Virus record (IMG/VR): IMGVR_UViG_3300021131_000038
Span: 1 to 30,266 of that record
Source of the DNA: a virus
Length of the DNA stretch: 30,266 nucleotides
Direction: 5' to 3' (one strand)
This document shows, piece after piece, positions 16,342 through 22,535 of the stretch. A program made the translations under genes and the position numbers. The number at the start of each line of letters is the position of its first letter. The stretch's first letter is position 1. A model generated the notes under the pieces. The model had not been told where the DNA came from, did not search any database, and was given only the letters and a program-made list of their open reading frames with translations.

Positions 16342-18030
16342 TCAGATCGGATAAAGCGGTGCGTGGACCTTGCTGACGTGCTTACGCCCGGCGTCGATCT
16401 CGGCAATACGCTCAGGCGCCCGGACAAGCAAGCCCGTCTCGCGCAAGTGGCGCAGGGCCTGACTGACGGTGTCCACGAGGTCGTCGTGCTTGCCCTTGGG
16501 AAACACCTCGCACTGGCGGATGACCATGTCGGCCCACCGCCGGTCGGGCGCGAAGATCATGCCCTCGGAAAACAGGTGCTGAATGGAGTAGACGCGGGCC
16601 AGCTTGTCGAGGCTCTTGGGGTTGATGATCTCGACCGCCCACTCCTCGTTGCCATACAGGCGCCGGATTTCTTGCGCCACGCTCAGGCCCGAGGCCTTGC
16701 CCTCGACCAGCAGCTTGTCCACCTTCCGATCCTTGCAGGTCTGGGCGACCTTGGCGACGAGGTCGGACAGCTCCAGCCGCTCCTGCCATGCGTCGATCAG
16801 CATGACGCGGGGCACGCTCTCCGGGTTGTAGTCCAGCATGTCGCGGATGCGGATGCCCTCGTCAAAGCGGGCGGCCTCGTCGGCGGTGTTCTTGCGGCGC
16901 CCGCGATCCGGGCTGATGAAGTTCTCGGTGCGGATGTTGGACATATCGCTGGAGAACACGCCCCATACCGTGCAGGCGCTGAAGTCGTTCTCCTGCTTGA
17001 CGGTGTAGGCCGTGTCGATGCTGGCCACGATGTAGTCAAAGGGCGGGTAGCCCTGCTCGCCCCACGTCTCCCACCAGTCAGGCCGGATGACGCCCTTGCC
17101 TCGGGGCGTCGGCTCCTGCTGGAACTGACCAGCGACCGCATACGGCCCCATGACCTTCTCGTCGCGCTCGACGACCTCGATGGGGAACCGGGCGGGGAAC
17201 AGCAGCTCGCCATCGACCTGACGCGGGTCTTCGATCCCCAGCATCGTGGGCGCCGCACGGACGGGGTCGTAGCGCATGGGCAGCATGACGTGGTCATAGC
17301 CGAGCTGCTTGTCGAGGATCACGCCCGCGATGTCGTTCTGGTGCAGGCGCTGCATGATGACGACGATGGCCGAGCGCACGGGGCTCGTGAGGCGTGACGG
17401 GATCGCTTCGAGGAAGGTCTGCACCTCGTGCTCGCGCATGGTCTCAGAGCCCGCGCTGTCCACGCTGTGGGGGTCGTCGATGATGACCCTGTCGCCGCGA
17501 ATACCCGTCAGGCTCGTGATCGCGGTCGCGATCCTGAAGCCCGAGGCGCTGTTCACGAAGTTAAGCTTCTCGTTCTGGTCGGCGGCCAGCTTGACCCGGT
17601 CGCCCCACCGCTTTTGATACCAGTCAGACGTGATGAGCTGGCGCATGCGGCGGCTGTCGCGGGCCGAGAGGTTCTCGATCTTGTGGGCGGCGCAGACGTA
17701 GCGCAGGTGGGGCATGTTGCGCGGCCCCCACTCCCACGCGGGCCAGAAGACGTTGGTCATGAGGCTCTTCATTGTGCCCGGCGGCACGTTGACGAGCAGG
17801 CGGTTGTAGGGCGTGCCCTCGCTGATCTCGACGCCATCCGTGATCGCCTCAAGGTGGGCGGCGATGAAGTCAACGTGCCAGCCGTGGACGTAGGGCTCAC
17901 CGGGCTCAATGGTGTGCCAGCTCTGTTTGATGAAATCGACGAGGTTCTCCTCGCAGTCCGCCTTCGAGATCTCGAAGAGCTGGGCGTCCACGTCGATGCG
18001 CTGGCCATTGAACTCGATGAAGCGGACCAT
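16342..18030 (-). CDS. terL: Terminase large subunit (packaging ATPase-nuclease)
   Basis: This 562-aa protein has a variant Walker A at 81-89 (NVPPGTMKS), Walker B RVIIDDP (181-187), and an RNase H-like nuclease in the C-terminal half with candidate metal ligands D339 (VASIDTAY), E443 (LLVEGKASG) and D516/D517 (GKHDDLVD). It cuts the concatemer and pumps DNA into the prohead through the portal. ATG 18030 shares its A with the upstream TGA, and it is preferred over an ATG at 18204 because the extra residues are read out of frame through the preceding gene. The length is normal for TerL. Confidence 0.92.
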   Translation of the reverse strand: MVRFIEFNGQRIDVDAQLFEISKADCEENLVDFIKQSWHTIEPGEPYVHGWHVDFIAAHLEAITDGVEISEGTPYNRLLVNVPPGTMKSLMTNVFWPAWEWGPRNMPHLRYVCAAHKIENLSARDSRRMRQLITSDWYQKRWGDRVKLAADQNEKLNFVNSASGFRIATAITSLTGIRGDRVIIDDPHSVDSAGSETMREHEVQTFLEAIPSRLTSPVRSAIVVIMQRLHQNDIAGVILDKQLGYDHVMLPMRYDPVRAAPTMLGIEDPRQVDGELLFPARFPIEVVERDEKVMGPYAVAGQFQQEPTPRGKGVIRPDWWETWGEQGYPPFDYIVASIDTAYTVKQENDFSACTVWGVFSSDMSNIRTENFISPDRGRRKNTADEAARFDEGIRIRDMLDYNPESVPRVMLIDAWQERLELSDLVAKVAQTCKDRKVDKLLVEGKASGLSVAQEIRRLYGNEEWAVEIINPKSLDKLARVYSIQHLFSEGMIFAPDRRWADMVIRQCEVFPKGKHDDLVDTVSQALRHLRETGLLVRAPERIAEIDAGRKHVSKVHAPLYPI

Positions 18031-18254
18031 CAGTAGGGCGTCCCCACGGTGTCCACGAGGTAGTGCTCGCCGGTTTCGACGTCCACCAGCTCGTAGAGCA
18101 GCATCTCTTTTTCGTGCCACTTCATGGCGCTGAAGATCAGGTCGCCGTCTGGCGCCTCGTAGGCGTAGCCGTCGCGGTTGTCCAGCTCCGGGCGCCGGAG
18201 CCACCCGAAGGTGTGGTGGAAGCCCACCCGCACGATCCTCGGGATGGCGGTCAT
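18030..18254 (-). CDS. Small protein before terL, 74 aa
   Basis: ATG 18254 overlaps the stop of the preceding gene (ATGA), and its own TGA overlaps the terL start (TGATG). Such double coupling is typical of genuine phage genes. The protein reads TAIPRIVRVGFHHTFGWLRR and continues with a compact alpha/beta pattern (YELVDVETGEHYLV near the C-terminus). No family is recognised. It may assist terminase or be a small regulator. Confidence 0.6.
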   Translation of the reverse strand: MTAIPRIVRVGFHHTFGWLRRPELDNRDGYAYEAPDGDLIFSAMKWHEKEMLLYELVDVETGEHYLVDTVGTPY

Positions 18255-18439
18255 GCCGAGGGCCTTTTGAAGGTTAAGTTGGGCTGCGCGCGGGTATCTT
18301 GGTTTTGCCATGACCAGATCTCCCCAGTGTCCTGAAAGACCACCCAGACGATGTCCGCCTCGGGGCCGTAGTCAATCACCATATGCGCCAGACCGCGCCC
18401 CTTGGGCGTCGTGACGGGCAGTGGCGGGTTAAGCTGCAT
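18251..18439 (-). CDS. Conserved small phage protein, MQLNPP type, 62 aa
   Basis: The protein starts MQLNPPLPVTTPKGRGLAHM and continues IDYGPEADIVWVVFQDTGEIWSW, ending with a basic tail. This is a pattern I recall from many environmental phages; its function is unknown. Four consecutive ATG codons lie at the start (18448-18437). The last (18439) is chosen because family members begin MQLNPP, but any could be used. The start region lies inside the Asp-rich 3' end of the terminase small subunit gene, so translation is coupled. Confidence 0.7.
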   Translation of the reverse strand: MQLNPPLPVTTPKGRGLAHMVIDYGPEADIVWVVFQDTGEIWSWQNQDTRAQPNLTFKRPSA

Positions 18440-18968
18440 CATCATCATCGTTATCATAACTTTCATTGGGATCGTGCTCGATGACGCGGGAGGCGCTCAG
18501 GAGGGCATGCTTGAAGGCCTCCCGGCTGTCTGCGTCAAGACGTCGCACGTCGATTGTTTGGGGCTTTACGCTCACGTTGCCGGTGACTTCGACGGCCGCA
18601 TTGTTGCCGTAGACCCTCGGCGCCATCTTCATCGCCCTCCATTGGGCCGTCGAGATCTTGAGCTTCATGACCTCGACGTTGTCCTTCGTCGCCTCGTCCG
18701 CCATCGCCTCGATCTTGTCGAGCAGAAAGTCGGCCAGACCTTCGCGCGCGTGCGCGCACCGAGTGCGAAAATCGGGCCGATGTTCGAACCACGAATACAC
18801 CGTGTAACGCGACGGCATGCGATCATCCGAACAGATCTTGGTCAGGTTCTCGCCCTCGATCATCCTGCGGCAGATCTCGTCGGCGACGTCCTGCGAGTAG
18901 GTCGAGGGGCGCCCGACGCGGCGCTTGGGCGCGTCAGGCACTGAGGCTGGGCGGGCTTTTTTGACCAT
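18429..18968 (-). CDS. terS: Terminase small subunit, Sf6-like
   Basis: This 179-aa protein has a basic N-terminal tail, GRPSTYSQDVADEICRRM (about 19-36), and a helix-turn-helix region through residue 60 with a SRYTVYSWF recognition-helix pattern, as in Sf6-like small terminases. The coiled middle (about 75-112) would mediate ring assembly, and the tail ends in Asp repeats. It binds pac or cos DNA and loads the large subunit. ATG 18968 overlaps the upstream TGA (TGATG). The TTG one codon earlier is unlikely to be used. Confidence 0.8.
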   Translation of the reverse strand: MVKKARPASVPDAPKRRVGRPSTYSQDVADEICRRMIEGENLTKICSDDRMPSRYTVYSWFEHRPDFRTRCAHAREGLADFLLDKIEAMADEATKDNVEVMKLKISTAQWRAMKMAPRVYGNNAAVEVTGNVSVKPQTIDVRRLDADSREAFKHALLSASRVIEHDPNESYDNDDDDAA

Positions 18969-19111
18969 CAATCGGTGTCCCAGTTGATGTTCGCCTCGTC
19001 GAGCGCGATCTCGTCCCAGATCTCTTGATTGATTTCGTCGTTGTAGATTTCCCAGCCGACGACGTCATCGGCGTCGAGTGCGGGATTGGTGAAGTCGAAT
19101 ACGATGGTCAT
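18968..19111 (-). CDS. Small acidic protein between GapR and TerS, 47 aa
   Basis: This 47-codon frame starts at ATG 19111, overlapping the GapR stop as ATGA, and its TGA overlaps the terS start as TGATG. The protein is very acidic, with DFTNPALDADDVVGWEIYND followed by repeated Asp/Glu. It could be a DNA-mimic or a regulator of its basic DNA-binding neighbours, but this is only a guess from charge and position. The overlaps on both sides are the main evidence that it is real. Confidence 0.65.
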   Translation of the reverse strand: MTIVFDFTNPALDADDVVGWEIYNDEINQEIWDEIALDEANINWDTD

Positions 19112-19386
19112 GACTTGATCTCCACAGTTGCGGCAAACTTGCCCAAGGGCGTTTCCTTGAAGCCCTCGACGGCGCTCATGTACAGGTCGAAGATGGTCTG
19201 GTTCTGCTCACGTTGGTGCTGGGGCTTCTTGCGCTCGGCGACGACCTTCTTGAGGATCTTGACGTCGTATCCGCTGCCCTTAGCCTCCTTGTAAATCTCT
19301 GATATGTCGAGCGAAATGGCTGCTTTCTCGTCTTCCATTTTCTCGATGCGTTGGACGATGCTGGCGATATGGTTATTGCTAATCAT
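19108..19386 (-). CDS. GapR-like (DUF2312) nucleoid-associated protein
   Basis: This 92-aa protein matches the GapR pattern: I..IVQRIEKMEDEKAAISLDISEIYKEAKGSGYDVKILKKVV (about 8-51), then a basic loop with ERKKPQHQRE and a final helix FDLYMSAV. In Caulobacter GapR binds overtwisted AT-rich DNA and supports replication and topoisomerase action. The length is close to the usual 89 residues. It is the first gene of the leftward late operon, with a candidate promoter at 19420-19448 and an AGGGG ribosome site. The phage copy may bind phage DNA or interfere with host GapR. Confidence 0.85.
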   Translation of the reverse strand: MISNNHIASIVQRIEKMEDEKAAISLDISEIYKEAKGSGYDVKILKKVVAERKKPQHQREQNQTIFDLYMSAVEGFKETPLGKFAATVEIKS

Positions 19387-19419
19387 GACTGGTTCCCCTC
19401 GCTATTGTGCGACCGAGAC

Positions 19420-19448
19420 AGTGTGATCGAATTTCCGCACAGCGTCAA
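19420..19448 (-). promoter_or_regulatory. Candidate leftward promoter of the GapR-terminase operon
   Basis: On the minus strand TTGACG (19448-19443), a 17-bp spacer and CACACT (19425-19420) give a good -35 and a weak -10. The spacer contains GCGGAAATTCG, a relative of the GCGAA/TTCGC palindromes in the rightward early promoters, so one regulator might control both directions. This is inferred from sequence only. Confidence 0.4.
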
Positions 19449-19480
19449 TCGTGCCGGATTTGCGGGAGATTGCGGCCCAC

Positions 19481-19595
19481 CGAAATTATTTTTCAAAAAA
19501 GTTATCCACAGGCTTGTAGAGGGGGTTTACAGGCGAAATTATTTCGCATAAGATCAATTCATGGTCGCTGATGACCGCAGCCTTCGGAGCCCACC
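19481..19595 (+). promoter_or_regulatory. Early promoter cassette 1
   Basis: Parts in order: a CGAAATTATTT half-site (19481-19491); a DnaA box TTATCCACA (19502-19510); -35 TTTACA (19526-19531); a 17-bp spacer holding the perfect palindrome GCGAAATTATTTCGC (19533-19547); -10 TAAGAT (19549-19554); and a GGTC-loop-GACC stem (19563-19576) near the expected 5' end of the RNA. It drives the first early gene, whose ATG has GGAG six bases upstream. Unlike cassettes 2 and 3 it lacks a hairpin between the DnaA box and the -35. Confidence 0.8.
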
Positions 19596-19793
19596 ATGAC
19601 CGCCACCTACCTCGCCCTCACCATCTTCTCTGACGCCGCCAACACCGTTGTGGATCGCGTTGTTCAGTTTGAGGATGGCTCTTTCTGGCTGTCCAAGGCT
19701 GCCGAGCTTGTCGGCCATCCGGTCAAGGAAGGCGACATCATCCTCGGTGTCCGGGTTGACCGGATTGGCGACGAAGTTGAGGCGTGGGGCTGA
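19596..19793 (+). CDS. Early small protein 1, 65 aa
   Basis: First gene of the rightward early operon, starting 41 bp downstream of the cassette-1 -10 box and using GGAG six bases before ATG. The protein reads ATYLALTIFSDAANTVVDRVVQF and GHPVKEGDIILGVRVDRIGDEVEAWG, a small alpha/beta or beta-barrel-like protein with an acidic C-terminal half. No family is recognised. Early position, small size and lack of homology fit a host-takeover or anti-defence protein, but there is no direct evidence. Confidence 0.65.
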   Translation: MTATYLALTIFSDAANTVVDRVVQFEDGSFWLSKAAELVGHPVKEGDIILGVRVDRIGDEVEAWG

Positions 19794-19828
19794 TCCCCAC
19801 GCATCACCACAACCTGATGGAGATTGAT

Positions 19829-20092
19829 ATGATCAAGCAAGTTAAGACCAAGAATGCTGGCATCCTCGGCATCATGCGCAGCGCCGCCTTCGTGACGGGC
19901 TTCAAGGAGGGCCAGACGGGCAAGCACCTGCGGTACGACGCCTATCAGTACGACATCAATAGCCAGTGGGACTATGAGCGCGGGCGCCTGCTGGGCCTGA
20001 TGTTTGACGGCCCCCTGAAGGTGGGCAAAGCCGTCAATCGCGGCGCCGCCCTGTATCTTGCGCTCGCCTTCCGGCAAAAAGAGATCCTGTAA
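19829..20092 (+). CDS. Early small protein 2, 87 aa
   Basis: ATG 19829 follows the exact leader GATGGAGATTGATATG, whose GGAG lies six bases before the start. The protein has AAFVTGFKEGQTGKHLRYDAY and WDYERGRLLG, a Gly/aromatic spacing (GF..G..G...Y.....W.YERGRL) loosely like small ribosome-modulation-factor or CrpP-type proteins, then a C-terminal helix with NRGAALYLALAF. That resemblance is weak and is offered only as a lead. There is a 35-bp gap from gene 1 and no separate promoter. Confidence 0.65.
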   Translation: MIKQVKTKNAGILGIMRSAAFVTGFKEGQTGKHLRYDAYQYDINSQWDYERGRLLGLMFDGPLKVGKAVNRGAALYLALAFRQKEIL

Positions 20093-20097
20093 AAAAG

Positions 20098-20202
20098 TTA
20101 TCCACAGGATGCGAAAATGCTTCGCACCCCCTTTACAGGCGAAATTTCTTCGTGCTAAGAGTTGTGCATGGTCGCTGATGACCTGAACTGATGGAGATTG
20201 AC
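20098..20202 (+). promoter_or_regulatory. Early promoter cassette 2
   Basis: Parts in order: DnaA box TTATCCACA (20098-20106); hairpin TGCGAA-AATGC-TTCGCA (20110-20126); -35 TTTACA (20132-20137); a spacer with CGAAATTTCTTCG; -10 CTAAGA or TAAGAG (20155-20161); the GGTC-GCTGAT-GACC stem (20170-20183); and the ribosome leader ATGGAGATTGACATG ending at the next start. It aligns part by part with cassettes 1 and 3. Confidence 0.8.
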
Positions 20203-20481
20203 ATGGACTTCCGCTTTTACACCCTCGGCGACACTCTCCCATCCCTCGCCTTCACCGCCACCGGCGTGGATCTGTATGACCACATGTGCGAGGCCATCGT
20301 GGACCACGTCCTCGGCGCCGACCCCTACTCCGAGACTGCGGCGCGCGACCTCATGGAGATCGTGGCGATGGAGACCCCGGACGGCGAAGAGTACATCGAG
20401 GCCGTGCTCGTGCGGGGCAAGCTGGTCGGCTCAATGGACGCCCCGTTCGCCCTTGATCCCAGCGAATATTTGAAGATCTAA
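20203..20481 (+). CDS. Early small protein 3, 92 aa
   Basis: ATG 20203 is fixed by the conserved ATGGAG leader six bases upstream. The protein is acidic (DFRFYTLGDTLPSL, then VDLYDHMCEAIVDHVLGADPY, then EIVAMETPDGEEYIEAVLVRG), with an alpha/beta pattern and no recognised family. It is the only gene between cassettes 2 and 3, so it can be seen as a self-contained promoter-gene unit. The codon usage is GC-rich like the rest of the phage. A DNA-mimic or inhibitor role is possible from charge but not shown. Confidence 0.65.
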   Translation: MDFRFYTLGDTLPSLAFTATGVDLYDHMCEAIVDHVLGADPYSETAARDLMEIVAMETPDGEEYIEAVLVRGKLVGSMDAPFALDPSEYLKI

Positions 20482-20485
20482 AAAG

Positions 20486-20592
20486 TTATCCACAGGGTGC
20501 GAAGGATCTTCGCACCCATTTGACAAACGAAAAAACTTCGTGCTATGAAAAATCACGGTCGAGATAGAGACCGCAACCTGATGGAGATTGAT
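20486..20592 (+). promoter_or_regulatory. Early promoter cassette 3
   Basis: Parts in order: DnaA box TTATCCACA (20486-20494); a perfect 10-bp stem GGGTGCGAAG-GAT-CTTCGCACCC (20495-20517); a consensus -35 TTGACA (20520-20525); a spacer with ACGAA-AAAAC-TTCGT; -10 TATGAA (20544-20549); a GGTC-loop-GACC stem (20557-20572); and the GATGGAGATTGATATG leader. It has the best -35 of the three. The hairpin could also end transcription from cassette 2. Confidence 0.82.
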
Positions 20593-20892
20593 ATGACCGC
20601 TTCCAACACCGTCGCCGCCGTCGAAGTCTACCTCGCCGCCAAGGCGCAGTCCGACGCCGCCGAGACCGTTCTCAAGGCCGCCAAGGCCGACGTCGTCGCC
20701 ATCGTGGGCGGCTACGGTTTCCTCGAAGGCGAGACCGCCGACCTCGACGTGGCCGTGCAGGCCCGCTCCTCAATCAACGAAAAACTCCTGCTCCAGTTCC
20801 TGACGCAGGAACAGATCGACGCTTGCAAGGTCGAGGGCGCCGCTTACCCCGTCGTCCGCATCAAGGCCAAGAAGGTCCGCAAGGCCGCCTGA
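20593..20892 (+). CDS. Early small protein 4, 99 aa
   Basis: ATG 20593 follows the exact repeated leader. The protein has an Ala-rich amphipathic helix (VAAVEVYLAAKAQSDAAETV, then LKAAKADVVAIV), a short GGYGFLEGETADLDVAVQ strand segment, and a basic C-terminus (VVRIKAKKVRKAA). Helix-rich plus basic tail suggests nucleic-acid or protein binding. No family is recognised with confidence. It is the first gene after the strongest of the three early promoters and is followed by three more genes with short gaps or overlaps. Confidence 0.65.
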   Translation: MTASNTVAAVEVYLAAKAQSDAAETVLKAAKADVVAIVGGYGFLEGETADLDVAVQARSSINEKLLLQFLTQEQIDACKVEGAAYPVVRIKAKKVRKAA

Positions 20893-20942
20893 TCATCAAC
20901 GGGGGCCTCGGCCCCCACCACCTCACGCTCATGGAGATCGAC

Positions 20943-21125
20943 ATGCTCAAGTTCATTATCGCCTACCGCAAGAACCCCTCAGACCTAAATGCTCTCAAGC
21001 TCATGCGCTACGTCAAAAAACACCCGATGGGCGTCTGCATGCTCTGCCTCGAAGAGATCGCCATTCTCGAACAGGCTAGGGCGCAACTTGCCCCGCACGC
21101 CGAGATGCTGAAGGAGTTCGTGTGA
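20943..21125 (+). CDS. Early small protein 5, 60 aa
   Basis: ATG 20943 has the leader variant ATGGAGATCGACATG; the alternative upstream reading continues in frame from the previous gene's antisense-like region and is not supported. The protein is helical: LKFIIAYRKNPSDLNALKLMRYVKKHPMG, then CMLCLEEIAILEQARAQL. The CMLC pair is not a zinc site by itself. Its TGA overlaps the next start (GTGATG), so translation is coupled. Function unknown. Confidence 0.65.
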   Translation: MLKFIIAYRKNPSDLNALKLMRYVKKHPMGVCMLCLEEIAILEQARAQLAPHAEMLKEFV

Positions 21126-21331
21126 TGAGCCACCCAGTCCACACCTCCCGCCGCAAGTCCGACGGATGCTATGAGATCTTCTACTTCGACCGCCTCATTG
21201 GCTGGGCTCGCGAGGGCACCATGAAGAATGGGCGCCACAAGATCTGGCGTGCGCTGTCGATCCACGGCGACCTCCGCCACACCCACTCCCTCAACGCCGC
21301 GCGCAGCGCCCTACTGGAGATGCACCATTGA
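21125..21331 (+). CDS. Early small protein 6, 68 aa
   Basis: ATG 21125 overlaps the previous TGA; GTG 21122 is an alternative. The protein has a short beta-rich body (CYEIFYFDRLIGWAREG, then HKIWRALSIHGDLRHTHSL) and a C-terminal helix. It is basic and His/Arg-rich, which fits nucleic-acid contact. No family is recognised. Its stop overlaps the TTG start of the HTH gene that follows. Confidence 0.6.
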   Translation: MSHPVHTSRRKSDGCYEIFYFDRLIGWAREGTMKNGRHKIWRALSIHGDLRHTHSLNAARSALLEMHH

Positions 21332-21549
21332 GCCCCGGAACCTTCAAGCAGACGATGGACAACCTCGACTTCACCACCGCCGACATAGCCCTGATCATGG
21401 GCGTCAACCGGCGCACGGTCCAGCTCTGGCTCTCCGGCGCCTCGCCCGTGCCCCAGCCCTGCGCAATGGTCTTGCAGGGGATCTATGAGGGCCTGCTGCC
21501 AATGGAGTGGGTCGAAAACCAGATCATCGCCGCCATGCAGATCGCCTGA
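21328..21549 (+). CDS. Small HTH regulator at the end of the early operon
   Basis: This 73-aa protein has a clear helix-turn-helix, FTTADIALIMGVNRRTVQLW (about residues 15-34), followed by a helix with LQGIYEGLLP. It resembles small Cro/XRE-like phage regulators. TTG 21328 overlaps the previous stop (TTGA) and has GGAG eight bases upstream; an ATG at 21355 would cut off the first nine residues. It is the last gene before a strong terminator. It is a good candidate to bind the GCGAA/TTCGC palindromes in the early promoters and shut off the operon, as an inference. Confidence 0.75.
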   Translation: MSPGTFKQTMDNLDFTTADIALIMGVNRRTVQLWLSGASPVPQPCAMVLQGIYEGLLPMEWVENQIIAAMQIA

Positions 21550-21577
21550 CGCCCGAGGGGGTGCAGTCAGGTGCAGG

Positions 21578-21618
21578 GGGCCGGAGGGACAGGTTTTGCG
21601 TCCCCTCCGGCCCTTTTT
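21578..21618 (+). terminator. Rho-independent terminator of the early operon
   Basis: GGGCCGGAGGGAC (21578-21590) pairs with GTCCCCTCCGGCCC (21600-21613), with one bulged C and a nine-base loop, and TTTTT follows (21614-21618). It lies 29 bp after the HTH gene and just before the end of the convergent minus-strand operon at 21621. Confidence 0.92.
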
Positions 21619-21620
21619 CG

Positions 21621-21878
21621 TTAGTCGTACTGATCCGGCTCATTCCAGATAGGTTTCAAACGACGGCCCTTGGGGGTGAGATATGCCCGCTCGTCATCTA
21701 TGAGCTGATCGACAGCATCCCACACGTCTTCTTCCGGCTCAGGAAAATAAAGGGTCAGGAATTTGGTGGAAAAACCGCTCTCGCGGGAGATCAAATTCCA
21801 TATCCTGTCGGCAAGACACGTCTCCAAGATCTGAAGCGCGCCGCTATCTGGGTCAAGAATGTTGTATTTCTGTTTCAT
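21621..21878 (-). CDS. Last gene of the replication operon, 85 aa
   Basis: This 85-aa acidic protein (KQKYNILDPDSGALQILET, LYFPEPEEDVWDAVDQLIDDE, then a Pro/Lys tail) has no recognised family. The start at 21878 has GAGGAGAAAAGCATG, the same ribosome site used by the 7871-9670 gene. It ends against the early-operon terminator. Function unknown. Confidence 0.65.
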   Translation of the reverse strand: MKQKYNILDPDSGALQILETCLADRIWNLISRESGFSTKFLTLYFPEPEEDVWDAVDQLIDDERAYLTPKGRRLKPIWNEPDQYD

Positions 21879-21890
21879 GCTTTTCTCCTC

Positions 21891-22535
21891 TCAAAACGGA
21901 ATTGCGTCGTCTATGTGCGCCTTGCTATCAGGAATGGCGTCCAACGGGTCTCTAGGCGGCCCTGAGACGCGCTCCACCTGCGCGCCGGGGGAGCTGGCCT
22001 TCACGGCCGCCAGCTCGGGATAGGCCGCCAACATCCTCGCCACCTCGGACATCGTGTAGACTTCGACGTGCCTGCCCTGCGCGGCCACCAAACGCAGGTC
22101 CAGATCGTTTTTAACGACCGCCACAACCGTGCCGTCGGGCGTGACGGCCTCCCACACCTCCGGGGCCAGCAAATGGGCTCCAGCGGCCTCCGCAGCTCGA
22201 TCCAGAGCCCTCCACGCCTTGATCATCCGCTCGGCCTCGATCTTCACGTCCTGAAGGTTGCCATGCCAGATCGCCCGATTGGTCTTGTAGCGTTGCCTGT
22301 CAAACTTTTCACGCAGTTCACGATCTACAAGGAGGCGCAGGCGGTCGCGGCCCCACTTCTCCTCCATCGCGATGGCGACCATGTCGAGGTCGTCGAGATG
22401 CTCCCGGCCAGAAATGTAGGTGCCGGGGGTCTCGTGCCAGTCCGGGAAGTCCCGATCGGTCGTGGGCACGCCAAAGTGCGTGCGCGTGCCCTTGGGCCAC
22501 GGCTCGAAGTCATGCGTCTTGGGCGCCTTAGCCAT
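21891..22535 (-). CDS. Replication-operon protein with SSB-like C-terminal tip
   Basis: This 214-aa protein starts at ATG 22535, overlapping the stop of the preceding gene, with GGGAG upstream; a TTG 15 bases earlier is unlikely. The body is mainly helical and charged (EKWGRDRLRLLVDRELREKF, then IEAERMIKAWRALDRAAE), with a mixed region at about 120-165. The last residues, HIDDAIPF, closely match the acidic DDDIPF tip of bacterial SSB, which docks replication and repair proteins. No OB-fold is evident. It may compete with host SSB or recruit its partners to phage DNA. The family is not recognised. Confidence 0.65.
   Translation of the reverse strand: MAKAPKTHDFEPWPKGTRTHFGVPTTDRDFPDWHETPGTYISGREHLDDLDMVAIAMEEKWGRDRLRLLVDRELREKFDRQRYKTNRAIWHGNLQDVKIEAERMIKAWRALDRAAEAAGAHLLAPEVWEAVTPDGTVVAVVKNDLDLRLVAAQGRHVEVYTMSEVARMLAAYPELAAVKASSPGAQVERVSGPPRDPLDAIPDSKAHIDDAIPF

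Noticed and set aside
18031-18204. N-terminal extension of the terminase large subunit
   Set aside because: The extra residues are Arg/Pro-rich readthrough of the preceding gene in another frame; ATG 18030 overlaps the upstream stop and fits family length.
19563-20183. CTGATGA in the leader stems as C/D-box RNA
   Set aside because: C/D guide RNAs are archaeal and eukaryotic, and no D box or guide layout is present.
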